This document shows positions 45,414-55,529 of a DNA stretch of 64,000 bases, one piece after another. The position numbers and the translations under genes are program-made. The DNA is from Fimousia sp045616445. GTDB lineage: Bacteria > Bacillota > Clostridia > Lachnospirales > Lachnospiraceae. How positions within the stretch are numbered: position 1 is the stretch's first letter; the number at the start of each line of letters is the position of its first letter. Below the pieces are notes generated by a model. That model was not told the origin of the DNA, made no database searches, and was given only the letters and a program-made list of their open reading frames with translations. The stretch is taken from NCBI GenBank assembly GCA_045616445.1, contig JAZLGR010000012.1:35714-99713 (forward strand), given 5' to 3'.

Positions 45414-45878
45414 CTAAAAATTCAAGCTTAAGCGAATAAGGGCTAAGTCCTTGCGGACAAATGTCATTTCTTCTCCATCAACGTCCACAGTAACGGTTTC
45501 ATCATCATAACCTGTAAGGACGCCGGTAAATTCTTTTTGTTTGTTGATTGCTTTGTATAATTTAAGATCAATCTCCTTGCCTACACTTCGTCTGAAGTCG
45601 TTCTCTTTCTTTAAAGGACGTCCAAGTCCCGGAGAGCTGACTTCTAAGATGTATTCGTTGGAAATAAAATCTTCTTCATCTAATTTGACTTCTAATGCGC
45701 GGCTGATATCAACACAGTCATTGATATTGATTCCGCCTTCCTTGTCGGCATAAATACGTAAGTACCAGTTAGAACCTTCCTTTACATATTCCACATCAAC
45801 AAGTTCGAAATTGCCATTTTCAATGATCGGCATAACGAGGCCTTCTACACGGCTTACGATATCTGCTTTTCTTGCCAA
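45414..45878 (-). CDS. rimP: Ribosome maturation factor RimP
   Basis: A 154-residue RimP: FELVDVEYVKEGSNWYLRIY and VSSPGLGRPLKKENDF. It helps assemble the 30S subunit. First gene of the rimP-to-ribF unit, with AAGGAGG upstream. Confidence 0.95.
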   Translation of the reverse strand: MARKADIVSRVEGLVMPIIENGNFELVDVEYVKEGSNWYLRIYADKEGGININDCVDISRALEVKLDEEDFISNEYILEVSSPGLGRPLKKENDFRRSVGKEIDLKLYKAINKQKEFTGVLTGYDDETVTVDVDGEEMTFVRKDLALIRLSLNF

Positions 45879-45907
45879 TTTGCTTCCTCCTTGTCCATGT
45901 AACGAAT

Positions 45908-45935
45908 AAGAGTGGACTTCGCAAAGCCCACTCTT
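45908..45935 (-). promoter_or_regulatory. Hairpin in the rimP 5' leader
   Basis: On the minus strand AAGAGTGGGCTT pairs with AAGTCCACTCTT (one G-T) around TGCG. There is no T-run, so it is not a classic terminator; it may regulate the operon or protect the mRNA. Confidence 0.7.
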
Positions 45936-45950
45936 ACTATAGTGTCATTA

Positions 45951-45979
45951 TTAATATGTTCTATATTACTTTATCACAA
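45951..45979 (-). promoter_or_regulatory. Promoter of rimP-nusA-infB operon
   Basis: TTGTGA and TATTAA separated by 17 bases, between the polC stop and the leader hairpin. Confidence 0.5.
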
Positions 45980-45996
45980 GTAATAGAAAAATGCAA

Positions 45997-48900
45997 TTAG
46001 AAATTTGTAAGAAAATCGAAGGTAAGCTGATCGGAATCCGGCAGATCGCCGAACATACCCATCTCTTTCATCTTTTCACAGATGGTGGAGCTGACTTTCG
46101 TTCGTTCTCTGAAGTTGTCAATGGATGTATATGGTCCGTCATTGGCAGCTAACATAGCCTGTGTTGCCGCCTTCTCTCCCATGCCATCGATACTTGCAAA
46201 GGATGGCATGATCTTGCCATCGATGATCTGGAAGTACTTATCCTTGGCACGGTAGATGTCAAGTGGCATGAAATCATAGCCCCTTGCATACATCTCCTGT
46301 ACGATTCGAAGGTCACGGATGGTATTGGCATCCTTGGCTGTCTGCTGATCCTTCGGTGTCTTCTTAAGCTCTGCCAGATGTTTCTCCAGGGCAGGCTTAC
46401 CAAAGCACATAAGCTCATAGGAGAATGCGGAGGCACGGATACTAAAGAATGCCGCATAATATGCCAGTGGATGATATACCTTATACCAGGCAATTCGCCA
46501 TCCCATCATAACATAGGCAGCTGCGTGTGCCTTCGGGAACATATATTTGATTTTCTCACAGGACTCAATATACCAGTCAGGTACATCGTGGGCTTCCATC
46601 TCTGCCTTCCATTCCGGCCAGTCGCCACATTTGCCCTTGGCTACGACACCCTTACGTACCTTTTCCATAATATTAAAGGAAAGCTCGGAATCAAGTCCCA
46701 TATTAATGAGATAGATCATAATGTCATCTCGGGTGCAGATACAGTCTGCGATTTCATTGACGGTACCAGAGTTGATAAGCTCCTGTGCGTTGCCTAACCA
46801 TACATCAGTACCATGGGAAAGACCAGCGATTCGAACCAGGTCAGAAAAGCTCTTTGGTTTGATATCCTTTAACATCTGGATAACGAAGTCAGTACCGAAT
46901 TCCGGTACTCCAAGGGAGCCCATCTCGATGCCACCGATATCCTCAGGAGTAATCCCAAGGGCTTCGGTGCTGTGGAATAAGGACATAACACCAGGGTCAT
47001 CTAAGGCAATGGTGGTTGCACTGATGCCTGTTAAGTCCTCAAGCATTCGAATCATGGTCGGATCGTCGTGTCCGAGAATATCAAGCTTTAACAGATTGTG
47101 GTCGATGGAATGATATTCAAAATGTGTGGTGACGATCGGTGTGTTCTGGTCATTGGCAGGATGCTGAACAGCGGTAAATTCATAGATTTCCCGGCCATGT
47201 GGCACAACGATAATACCGCCTGGATGCTGGCCTGTGGTACGTTTTACCCCGGTACAGCCGGAGGAGATACGCTCAAGCTCACATCTTCTCTTGGTGATGC
47301 CACGTTCTTCAAAATATTTATATACATACCCGTAGGCAGTCTTTTCTGCCAGGGTACCAATGGTTCCTGCACGATATGCAGTGCCCTTACCGAAAATAAC
47401 CTCAACATAGGCATGGGCCTGTGCCTGGTAATCTCCGGAGAAGTTTAAGTCGATATCCGGTTCCTTGTTTCCTTTAAATCCCAACAAGGTTTCAAATGGG
47501 ATATCGTGGCCTTCTTTGTTCAGTGGCTTTCCACATACCGGACAGACACGGTCTGGCATGTCACATCCGGATTTACCCATCTTGGTATATTCCTTTACAA
47601 GATCGGAATCAAAGTCAACAAAATGACAGTGTGGACAGATATAATGGGCCGCCAGTGGATTTACCTCTGTAATACCGGCCATGGTGGCTGCTAAGGAGGA
47701 GCCTACGGAGCCTCGTGAACCTACCAGATATCCGTGGTCCACAGAGTCCCATACGAGACGCTGGGCAATGATATACATAACGGCAAATCCATTGCTGATA
47801 ATGGAATTGAGTTCTCGTTCCAATCGTTCTACTACGATTTCCGGAAGGTTTGGACCATAGATTTCATGGGCCTTGTCGTAGCAGATCTGTCTAAGCTGTT
47901 TGTCGGAGTCTGGAATGACAGGGGGACATTTGTCCGGGTGAACCGGAGATACCCGCTCAATCCAGCTGTTGATCAGGTTGGTGTTGGTAATGACCACTTC
48001 TTTGGCTTTTTCGCTGCCCAGATACTGGAATTCTCTAAGCATCTCCTCTGTGGTGCGGAAATATAGAGGAGCCTGGTTATCGGCGTCCTTAAAGCCCTTT
48101 CCGGCCATCAGGATGCGTCGGTACTGTTCATCCTCAGGGTCCAGAAAGTGGACGTCACAGGTGGCAACGACTGGTTTGTTGAATTTCTCACCCAGGGCAA
48201 CGATCTTTTTGTTGATCTTCTCAATGTCTTCCATGGAGTTGACATTCTCGATCTTCTCGCTTTCGATCATGAAGGCGTTGTTGCCGCTAGGCTGGATTTC
48301 CAGATAATCGAAGAAATTGACGAGACGGGCAATCTCTTCCTCTGGTTTTTCGGATAAGATGGCCTGATAGAGCTGTCCTGCCTCACAGGCAGAGCCTAAG
48401 ATCAGACCTTCTCTGTATTTTTGAATGAGACTCATCGGCATTCTTGGTCTTCGGTTAAAATACTGAATGTGGGAAGCAGATACAAGACGATTCAGATTGA
48501 TTCGTCCAGTTTCGTTCTTCACAAGGATAATGCCGTGATATGCTCTTGATTTCTTAATGATGTCTTCGGAGACGGCACCCATGTCGTTAATATCAGCCAG
48601 GGTGTTGACGCCGCGGTCTTTGCACATGGCAATCAGCTTCAGGAACATCTGCGCAGTGGCTGTAGCATCATCAATGGCGCGGTGATGGTGTTCTAAACTG
48701 ATATTTAAGTGCTTACAGATGTTATCAAGGGTAAACTTGGCCAGGTTCGTAAGCAGCACGCGGGATAATGTCATGGTATCCACAACCGTAAAATCATAGG
48801 CAAGGCCAAGATCTGCAGCTTTTTGCTTAATAAAGCCGGTGTCAAATTCTGCATTGTGGGCTACTAAGATGCTGCCCTCACAAAATGTAAGAAACTGTGG

Positions 48901-50403
48901 CAGGATCACATCGATGGTTGGCGCATCGATGACCATCTGGTCGGTAATGCTTGTAAGCTGTGTGATCTTAAATGGAATCGGGATTTCCGGATTGATGAAT
49001 TCGCTAAATGTACCTGTAATCTTGCCGTTTACCACCTTCACAGCACCGATTTCGATGATTTTGTCGGATGCAGCATGAAATCCTGTGGTTTCGATATCGA
49101 AAACGACGTAGGAATCATCTAAGGTCTGTCCCTTCTCGTTTCGTACAAGCTCCATCAGATCATCGACAAAATAGCCTTCACAGCCGTAGATAATCTTAAA
49201 GTCATCTCCCTTTGGCAGGACATGATTGGCAATTGGAAAGGCCTGTAATACGCCGTGATCTGTGATTGCGATGGCAGGATGCCCCCATTTTTTCGCTCGC
49301 TTGATAATGGCGCCGATATCGACAACAGAGTCCATATCACTCATTACGGTATGCATATGCAGCTCGACACGTTTTTCTAAACTGGTGTCTTCGCGTTCTG
49401 TCACGAAGGAAGGGATGGTTTTGATCCCCATAACTGAGGTTAAGCTGATTTCGTGATCGAATTTGTCATAGGCTGCGATGGCTTTGACACGGTAAAAACC
49501 ACCTTTGGTCAGAAGGTCAAGGACGTCTGGAAGATCTGCATTCTTAACAAAGATTTTGCAGCGGATCGTATCAGTAAAATCTGTAATGTTGAACATGACA
49601 ATGGTCTTCTCATTACGGATTTCTCTTGTTTCCATATCGATCACCTTACCGTGAATGACAACTTCCCCAATGGCATCGTTGATATCTTCGATTGGAATCA
49701 GATTACCCTCCACATTGCGTCCGTAGATGATATCCGGATCCGCCTGGGCAGCGCGTCGCTTCTGGTAGGTGGATTCCTTCTTCTTTTCCTGTGCTTTTTT
49801 CTTCTTCTCTTCGAGCTGTTCCCTGTTTTCTTCCACGCGGTCAAAGATGTGTCCTGCTTCAACGGAGAGTCTGTGGTCTCGTTCACGAAGGAATGCCTCA
49901 CTATCTGCATCCTCGTAATCGAAGCCAATCTGTACCTGCAGGCCAAATCGCTCCTTATAGAGGTACTGGAAGAAGGATTTGAGCATGTCTGATTTGCTCT
50001 TTGTGATGAAGCTGTCTTCCACTACGAGGGTAAGCACATCACCTTCACACTGGTAGTTACTGTGGCGCATCATATTATAGAGAACCAGGCTCTGACCCTT
50101 TAACTCAAACAAAAAGCTGTCCCAGTATTCCTGAGTCAGCTTTTCTAAGTCGTATTGAGAAGAGAGTTTGTAACGTTCCTGAAACCGAACCTTGATAAAG
50201 GCCTTTGCAAAGCAGTTTTCACGGATGGTTCTCTCCATACGCCAGGTATTGACGCGGCTGATCAGATGTTCGCTAAAAATATGAATCTTCAGAGTATTCG
50301 ATTTTTTGTGCATGACCACACGCTCAACCATAACGGATTCAAAATACTCACGCAGCTCATCTGTTGGAGAAAGCTCCGGAAACACTTCAAAAAATGGTTT
50401 CAT
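45997..50403 (-). CDS. polC: DNA polymerase III alpha subunit, PolC type
   Basis: A 1468-residue replicative polymerase of low-GC Gram-positives: N-terminal and OB domains (residues 1-330), PHP domain (RVELHMHTVMSDMDSV) interrupted by a proofreading exonuclease (VFDIETTGFHA, AHNAEFDTGF), then polymerase palm with PDIDLNFSGDYQ and the helix-hairpin-helix end. Full length. It lies after ispG by three bases in the standard Firmicutes order. Confidence 0.98.
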   Translation of the reverse strand: MKPFFEVFPELSPTDELREYFESVMVERVVMHKKSNTLKIHIFSEHLISRVNTWRMERTIRENCFAKAFIKVRFQERYKLSSQYDLEKLTQEYWDSFLFELKGQSLVLYNMMRHSNYQCEGDVLTLVVEDSFITKSKSDMLKSFFQYLYKERFGLQVQIGFDYEDADSEAFLRERDHRLSVEAGHIFDRVEENREQLEEKKKKAQEKKKESTYQKRRAAQADPDIIYGRNVEGNLIPIEDINDAIGEVVIHGKVIDMETREIRNEKTIVMFNITDFTDTIRCKIFVKNADLPDVLDLLTKGGFYRVKAIAAYDKFDHEISLTSVMGIKTIPSFVTEREDTSLEKRVELHMHTVMSDMDSVVDIGAIIKRAKKWGHPAIAITDHGVLQAFPIANHVLPKGDDFKIIYGCEGYFVDDLMELVRNEKGQTLDDSYVVFDIETTGFHAASDKIIEIGAVKVVNGKITGTFSEFINPEIPIPFKITQLTSITDQMVIDAPTIDVILPQFLTFCEGSILVAHNAEFDTGFIKQKAADLGLAYDFTVVDTMTLSRVLLTNLAKFTLDNICKHLNISLEHHHRAIDDATATAQMFLKLIAMCKDRGVNTLADINDMGAVSEDIIKKSRAYHGIILVKNETGRINLNRLVSASHIQYFNRRPRMPMSLIQKYREGLILGSACEAGQLYQAILSEKPEEEIARLVNFFDYLEIQPSGNNAFMIESEKIENVNSMEDIEKINKKIVALGEKFNKPVVATCDVHFLDPEDEQYRRILMAGKGFKDADNQAPLYFRTTEEMLREFQYLGSEKAKEVVITNTNLINSWIERVSPVHPDKCPPVIPDSDKQLRQICYDKAHEIYGPNLPEIVVERLERELNSIISNGFAVMYIIAQRLVWDSVDHGYLVGSRGSVGSSLAATMAGITEVNPLAAHYICPHCHFVDFDSDLVKEYTKMGKSGCDMPDRVCPVCGKPLNKEGHDIPFETLLGFKGNKEPDIDLNFSGDYQAQAHAYVEVIFGKGTAYRAGTIGTLAEKTAYGYVYKYFEERGITKRRCELERISSGCTGVKRTTGQHPGGIIVVPHGREIYEFTAVQHPANDQNTPIVTTHFEYHSIDHNLLKLDILGHDDPTMIRMLEDLTGISATTIALDDPGVMSLFHSTEALGITPEDIGGIEMGSLGVPEFGTDFVIQMLKDIKPKSFSDLVRIAGLSHGTDVWLGNAQELINSGTVNEIADCICTRDDIMIYLINMGLDSELSFNIMEKVRKGVVAKGKCGDWPEWKAEMEAHDVPDWYIESCEKIKYMFPKAHAAAYVMMGWRIAWYKVYHPLAYYAAFFSIRASAFSYELMCFGKPALEKHLAELKKTPKDQQTAKDANTIRDLRIVQEMYARGYDFMPLDIYRAKDKYFQIIDGKIMPSFASIDGMGEKAATQAMLAANDGPYTSIDNFRERTKVSSTICEKMKEMGMFGDLPDSDQLTFDFLTNF

Positions 50404-50406
50404 TCA

Positions 50407-51468
50407 TTATTCACCCCAATGTTCTAATTCGTTACGTAAAGTTTCCAATAATTCACTTTCAGGAACTTTACGGATAATTTCACCTTTCTTGATGAGAAGT
50501 CCTTCACCGATACCGCCTGCAATTCCGATATCTGCTTCTTTTGCTTCTCCAGGACCATTCACCACGCAACCCATAACTGCTACTTTGATGTCTAAGTGGT
50601 CATAATCTGCAATCATGGTTTCTACCTGGTTGGCAAGTCCTATTAAATCGATATTGGTACGTCCACAGGTTGGGCAGGAAACTACTTCGATGCCGCCCTT
50701 GCGAAGTCCTAAGGTTCTTAATACAAGTTTTGCAGTTGCAATTTCATTGACTGGATCACCGGTCAGGGATACACGGATGGTATCACCAACTCCCATATTA
50801 AGGATAATGCCGAGTCCGATGGAGGACTTGATATTGCCGCTGAATACAGTACCGGATTCTGTAATACCAACATGGATTGGATATGGGATCAGTGGAGCGA
50901 TGAGCTCGTGAGCCTTGGCACACATTAATACGTCAGAGGATTTGATGCTGACAACCAGGTTGTCATAACCCATCTTTTCTACGAGACGTACCTTATCCAG
51001 TGCGGATTCTACGATACCTTCAGCTGTTACTTTGCCATACTTTGCAACGATATGTTTTTCAAGGGAGCCGCTGTTTACACCGATACGGATTGGCACATTG
51101 TATTCCTTTGCCTTATCTACAACCATCTGAACCTTTTCTTCAGAACCGATGTTGCCTGGGTTGATACGGATCTTATCAGCGCCATTCTCAATAGCTGCAA
51201 TGGCCATCTTATAATCGAAATGAATATCTGCTACTAATGGGATGTGAATCTGCTTTTTGATCTCCTTGATTGCTTTTGCTGCTTCTAAAGTAGGAACAGT
51301 ACAGCGAATAATATCACATCCAGCTTTTTCGAGACGCAGGATCTGAGCAACAGTTGCTTCTACGTCTTCTGTTTTTGTATTGGTCATGGACTGAATCATG
51401 ATTGGATTGCCGCCACCAATTACTTTGTTACCAATTTTGATTACTTTTGTGTTTTCACGATAACTCAT
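50407..51468 (-). CDS. ispG: (E)-4-hydroxy-3-methylbut-2-enyl-diphosphate synthase
   Basis: A 353-residue short-form IspG (GcpE): TIM barrel (MTNTKTEDVEATVAQI) and the iron-sulfur domain with CPTCGRT and GCVVNGPGEA supplying the [4Fe-4S] cysteines. It acts late in the MEP isoprenoid pathway. Lies between rseP and polC. Confidence 0.97.
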   Translation of the reverse strand: MSYRENTKVIKIGNKVIGGGNPIMIQSMTNTKTEDVEATVAQILRLEKAGCDIIRCTVPTLEAAKAIKEIKKQIHIPLVADIHFDYKMAIAAIENGADKIRINPGNIGSEEKVQMVVDKAKEYNVPIRIGVNSGSLEKHIVAKYGKVTAEGIVESALDKVRLVEKMGYDNLVVSIKSSDVLMCAKAHELIAPLIPYPIHVGITESGTVFSGNIKSSIGLGIILNMGVGDTIRVSLTGDPVNEIATAKLVLRTLGLRKGGIEVVSCPTCGRTNIDLIGLANQVETMIADYDHLDIKVAVMGCVVNGPGEAKEADIGIAGGIGEGLLIKKGEIIRKVPESELLETLRNELEHWGE

Positions 51469-51488
51469 AAATATCCCTCACTTACATA

Positions 51489-52526
51489 TTACTTGTGAAT
51501 GATTGTCCAGATGTCTTTGCAGGTAACAACTGCAATTAATGCTAAAAGGACCAAAAGTCCGATATAGTTTACGATGCCTTCTTTTTCCTGGTCAAAGCCT
51601 TTGCCTCTGACTGCTTCCACAATGAGAAGGACGAGTCGGCCGCCGTCTAATGCAGGAATTGGAAGAAGGTTCATGACGCCTAAATTGGCGCTTAATAAGA
51701 TGATCAGATTGATCATGGTTTCAAATACAACCAGAGGCCCGTAGGCACTGGCTTCGGTATAGCTGTCTCCGATGGTGCTTACGATACCGACCGGTCCAGA
51801 AATCTCATTGAGACCAATCTTACGAAGAACCAGAGATTTTAAGCTTAGTATGGTCACTTTGATCTGACAGCGTACCTCATAGAGGCTGTACTGTAGGGTC
51901 TTCAATGGAGAAAGCTTCACATATCCGGAGCTTACGATACCGATGCGATAGCTTCCTGTCTCCTTGGAAAATTCCGGTGTGATCATGGCAGTCTGTTTCT
52001 TGCCGTCACGTCGGTATTCCACTTCCACTGCTTCACCTCCATTTTCAAAATAGAGGGCATAGCTGATCTCTCTGAAATTATGTACAGTTTTGTGGTCGAA
52101 TCTGGTAATGGTATCTCCCTTTTGAAGGCCAGCTTCCTGGGCAGGGGATCCATCGGTTACATCAGATAAAGTGGTTACGTCGCTGCCAACCAATCCGATC
52201 AGTATCACGGAGAATACAAATGCAAGGATAAAGTTGAAGAATGGTCCTGCAAATACGACCGAGATGCGGGCTGCAACGGATTTGTTATTAAATGCTCTGT
52301 CATCCTCGCTTTCCTCATCTTCTCCCCGCATCATACATGCACCGCCAAATGGAAGGGCATGGAGAGAATAGAAGGTTTCGCCAATCTGCTTTCCGAAAAT
52401 CAAAGGTCCAAGGCCAAGACAAAACTCTTCCACAAAGATGCCGTTCTTCTTTGCCAGAAGAAAATGTCCCAGTTCATGGAACAGGATGATCAGACTGAAA
52501 ATAAGAAGAGCAACAATAAATCTCAT
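51489..52526 (-). CDS. rseP: RIP metalloprotease RseP/RasP family
   Basis: A 345-residue intramembrane zinc protease: HELGH motif at residue 17 (LFHELGHFLLAKK), PDZ domain (GSPAQEAGLQKGDTITRF), NLLPIPALDGG with the metal Asp near the last membrane segments. Cuts anti-sigma factors or signal remnants. The start overlaps the cdsA stop by one base. Confidence 0.95.
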   Translation of the reverse strand: MRFIVALLIFSLIILFHELGHFLLAKKNGIFVEEFCLGLGPLIFGKQIGETFYSLHALPFGGACMMRGEDEESEDDRAFNNKSVAARISVVFAGPFFNFILAFVFSVILIGLVGSDVTTLSDVTDGSPAQEAGLQKGDTITRFDHKTVHNFREISYALYFENGGEAVEVEYRRDGKKQTAMITPEFSKETGSYRIGIVSSGYVKLSPLKTLQYSLYEVRCQIKVTILSLKSLVLRKIGLNEISGPVGIVSTIGDSYTEASAYGPLVVFETMINLIILLSANLGVMNLLPIPALDGGRLVLLIVEAVRGKGFDQEKEGIVNYIGLLVLLALIAVVTCKDIWTIIHK

Positions 52527-53338
52527 TATAAAGCTGCTCCTGTGATCATACCGATAACAAGATATACCAGCGGGCCAACGATGATCACGCTGTCAAAACG
52601 GTCCAAGATTCCACCGTGGCCAGGAATTAAAGTACCGTAATCTTTGATATCAAAATTACGCTTGATTGCAGAGGCTGCCAGATCTCCGATCATGGAGATC
52701 AGACCTCCAACGGCACAGATTGCTGCGAATACAGCGACAGGATTGTAATCAAGTCGAAGTGTATGGGATACATACAGTCCATATAAAGCACCCAGAATGG
52801 CAGATCCAAGTAAGCCGCCCACAGCACCTTCGATGGTCTTCTTCGGACTTAATATTGGTGACATCTTGTGTTTACCAAATAATCGTCCGGCACAGTAAGC
52901 ACAGGTATCAGTTCCCCATGCAGCAAGGAAAATAAGTACAACATACTCTAAACCATTCCTTAAGATACGTAACTGGTACATGTAAGATAACATCACAGAA
53001 ACATAGATTAAGGAGAAGAATGCAGCCATCACTTGGTTGGCATGGTATTTTGGATAGGAAAATACATAACAGCCCAGGATGAAGATCATGAAGATGATGA
53101 TGAAGGTGAAGCTCCAGGAGCCAACACCGAAGAACAGCATCAGATAGTACATGATCGTGGCAACATATACAATAACGGCCAGTGAGGATTTTTCAATCTT
53201 AAAAATCTTTAAGAGCTCACTACAGCCGATCAGGGAAATGATCGTAAGTACACCGAAGGTTACGACACCGCCCATATATAAGGTGATTACGGCAATGGCA
53301 ACTAACACAATGCCGCTGATTAATCTCTGTTTAAACAT
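52526..53338 (-). CDS. cdsA: Phosphatidate cytidylyltransferase
   Basis: A 270-residue polytopic membrane enzyme with the signature SPKKTIEGAVGG and GHGGILDRFDS. Makes CDP-diacylglycerol. In most Firmicutes dxr sits between cdsA and rseP; here the two genes touch. Confidence 0.96.
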   Translation of the reverse strand: MFKQRLISGIVLVAIAVITLYMGGVVTFGVLTIISLIGCSELLKIFKIEKSSLAVIVYVATIMYYLMLFFGVGSWSFTFIIIFMIFILGCYVFSYPKYHANQVMAAFFSLIYVSVMLSYMYQLRILRNGLEYVVLIFLAAWGTDTCAYCAGRLFGKHKMSPILSPKKTIEGAVGGLLGSAILGALYGLYVSHTLRLDYNPVAVFAAICAVGGLISMIGDLAASAIKRNFDIKDYGTLIPGHGGILDRFDSVIIVGPLVYLVIGMITGAAL

Positions 53339-53362
53339 GAAAATCTCCTTTTCTCATTCCAC

Positions 53363-54076
53363 TTAGGCTTTGACACCGCCGAAACGTCTGTCTCTGCCAT
53401 TGAAAAATTCGATTGCTTTGATCAGTTCTTTCTTGTTGAAATCTGGCCATGCACAATCGGTAAAATAAAATTCAGAATAAGCAAGCTGCCATAATAAATA
53501 GTTGGAAAGGCGAAGCTCTCCACTGGTACGGATCATCAAATCCGGATCCGGCATGCCTGCTGTATCAAGATAACCTGAGAATACATCTTCAGACATCTCG
53601 GAAGGAAGCAGGTCACCATTCTTGCAGTCTTCTAACATACGTGTGGTTGCACGAACGATCTCATCACGGCTGCCATAGTTGATGGCGATGGTAAATGTGA
53701 TTCCGGTATTCTTCGCGGAGATTTCTTCGAGTTCTGCGATTTTGTCCTGAATATCCTGGTCTAATTTGGTCTTATCCCCAATGACACGAACGGTCATGTT
53801 ATTCTTATTGACACGTCTGATACAGGTTTTCATATAATCTCTTAACAGATTCATCAGTGCTTTTACTTCATCTGCCGGACGTTTCCAGTTTTCAGTGGAG
53901 AATGCATAGACAGTGAGATACTTTACACCAAGATCATCACAGTCTTCGATGATCTGTTCAACGGTTTTTGCACCCTGAATGTGACCTGCAGTACGTGGTA
54001 AGTGACGTTTTTTAGCCCAGCGGCCATTGCCATCCATGATGATCGCAATGTGCTGAGGAATCTTTAAATCTTCCAT
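53363..54076 (-). CDS. uppS: Undecaprenyl diphosphate synthase (isoprenyl transferase)
   Basis: A 237-residue cis-prenyltransferase: IAIIMDGNGRWAKKR with the catalytic Asp, then TRTSGELRLSNYLLWQ-type motif (MIRTSGELRLSN). The start at 54076 has GGAGG upstream; an in-frame ATG at 54097 would bury the ribosome site. Makes the lipid carrier for wall polymers. Confidence 0.96.
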   Translation of the reverse strand: MEDLKIPQHIAIIMDGNGRWAKKRHLPRTAGHIQGAKTVEQIIEDCDDLGVKYLTVYAFSTENWKRPADEVKALMNLLRDYMKTCIRRVNKNNMTVRVIGDKTKLDQDIQDKIAELEEISAKNTGITFTIAINYGSRDEIVRATTRMLEDCKNGDLLPSEMSEDVFSGYLDTAGMPDPDLMIRTSGELRLSNYLLWQLAYSEFYFTDCAWPDFNKKELIKAIEFFNGRDRRFGGVKA

Positions 54077-54131
54077 ATTGCCTCCATATAGGTTCATACA
54101 TGCTGAATTCTAAATTATTGTATACATCACA

Positions 54132-54167
54132 AAACAGGGAATGCCATAAAAATGACAGACCCTGTTT
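54132..54167 (-). terminator. Hairpin between frr and uppS
   Basis: AAACAGGG pairs with CCCTGTTT over a 20-base loop; the T-run after it on the minus strand is short. Possible partial terminator or processing site. Confidence 0.4.
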
Positions 54168-54177
54168 CTAATTCTAA

Positions 54178-54723
54178 TTAAACAGTTAAGATTTCCTTGG
54201 ATTTTGTATCAACAGCTTTATCGATTTCTTTGATGAATTTATCTGTTAATTTCTGAATCTTCTTTTCATAATCTTTCTGTTCATCTTCTGTAATTTCGCC
54301 GGCTTTATTCTGTTTTTTGATAAAGTCGTTACCGTCACGACGGATGTTACGAACTGCAACCTTAGCAGCTTCTCCCTTTTTCTTTACATCTTTTACTAAG
54401 TCTTTACGACGTTCTTCTGTCAGTTCAGGGAAAAGAAGACGGATTACTTTACCATCTGTGTTAGGGTTGATTCCAATATCAGACTGCATGATTGCTTTGG
54501 AGATTGGTTTGATTAAGCTGGATTCCCAAGGCTGAATCTGAATCATACGTGGTTCTGGAACAGAAATGTTAGCTACAGACTGTAATGGTGTAGGCATTCC
54601 ATAATAATCTACTTTAATTTTATCTAAGATGTGTGGGTTCGCACGACCTGCCCTGATTGAAGCATATTCTTTGTTCAGTGCGTTTAATGATTTTTCCATC
54701 TTTTCTTCAAATTTTGTTAACAT
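54178..54723 (-). CDS. frr: Ribosome recycling factor
   Basis: A 181-residue three-helix protein: SIRAGRANPHILDKIKVDYY, RMIQIQPWESS and LTEERRKDLVKDVKKKGE. Splits terminated ribosomes with EF-G. It lies 30 bases after pyrH; ribosome site GGAGGA. Confidence 0.98.
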   Translation of the reverse strand: MLTKFEEKMEKSLNALNKEYASIRAGRANPHILDKIKVDYYGMPTPLQSVANISVPEPRMIQIQPWESSLIKPISKAIMQSDIGINPNTDGKVIRLLFPELTEERRKDLVKDVKKKGEAAKVAVRNIRRDGNDFIKKQNKAGEITEDEQKDYEKKIQKLTDKFIKEIDKAVDTKSKEILTV

Positions 54724-54753
54724 GATTTTTCCTCCTATAATTAAACACTTACA

Positions 54754-55473
54754 TTAAACACTTACATAAGTGCCATTAAATTTTCCATTAAAGGTGTTGA
54801 CGATGCTATTATCTTCATTCAGTCCGAAAATAACAAGTGGCATCTTGTTCTCCTGACACATGATCGTAGCAGTCAGATCGATTACGCCAAGTCTCTGATC
54901 TAATACTTCATCCATGGAGATTTCGTCATACTTCACAGCGTTCGGATTAAGTTTTGGATCGCTGTCATATACGCCGTCGATTGCTTTGGCAAGTAAGATT
55001 GCGTCTGCTTCGATTTCGATGGCACGAAGTGCTGTTGCTGTATCAGTTGAAAAATAAGGATGGCCGATACCGCCTGCAAAGAAACAGATGGTTCCTTCGT
55101 TTAAGTTTTTGATTACTTCATCCTTGGAGAACAGTTCTGTGAATGCGCCGCATGCAAATGGAGTATATACCTTTGCGTCAAGTCCTGTGCTTCTGATGGC
55201 ATCTGCAACATAAATACAGTTCATAACGGTTGCAAGCATACCGATGGAGTCTGCCTTGGTACGTTCCATGCTTTCGCTTGTACGGCCTCTCCAGAAGTTA
55301 CCACCGCCGATTACAATACCGATCTGAAGACCGGTGTCCGCGATTTCCTTGATCTGTCTTGCAACATCCTTAACAGTTGCATCGTGAAAACCCTTCTTTC
55401 CTTCGTTATCACCTGCGAGTGCTTCGCCGGAAAGTTTTAAAAGGATTCTCTTCATATCCTTAATATCTTTCAT
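54754..55473 (-). CDS. pyrH: UMP kinase
   Basis: A 239-residue amino-acid-kinase-fold enzyme: RILLKLSGEALAG, IGIVIGGGNFWRG, FFAGGIGHPYFSTDTATALR. Phosphorylates UMP to UDP. GAGGTG before ATG 55473 favours this start over an in-frame ATG at 55485. The rpsB-tsf genes that often precede pyrH are absent here. Confidence 0.96.
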   Translation of the reverse strand: MKDIKDMKRILLKLSGEALAGDNEGKKGFHDATVKDVARQIKEIADTGLQIGIVIGGGNFWRGRTSESMERTKADSIGMLATVMNCIYVADAIRSTGLDAKVYTPFACGAFTELFSKDEVIKNLNEGTICFFAGGIGHPYFSTDTATALRAIEIEADAILLAKAIDGVYDSDPKLNPNAVKYDEISMDEVLDQRLGVIDLTATIMCQENKMPLVIFGLNEDNSIVNTFNGKFNGTYVSV

Positions 55474-55529
55474 ATTACACCTCATATTAATAGATTTTGC
55501 TACCCTTTATTTTAACATAATTTCATTCT

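Noticed and set aside
49453..49992. Plus-strand 179-codon frame
   Set aside because: Antisense to the N-terminal part of polC, with no ribosome site.
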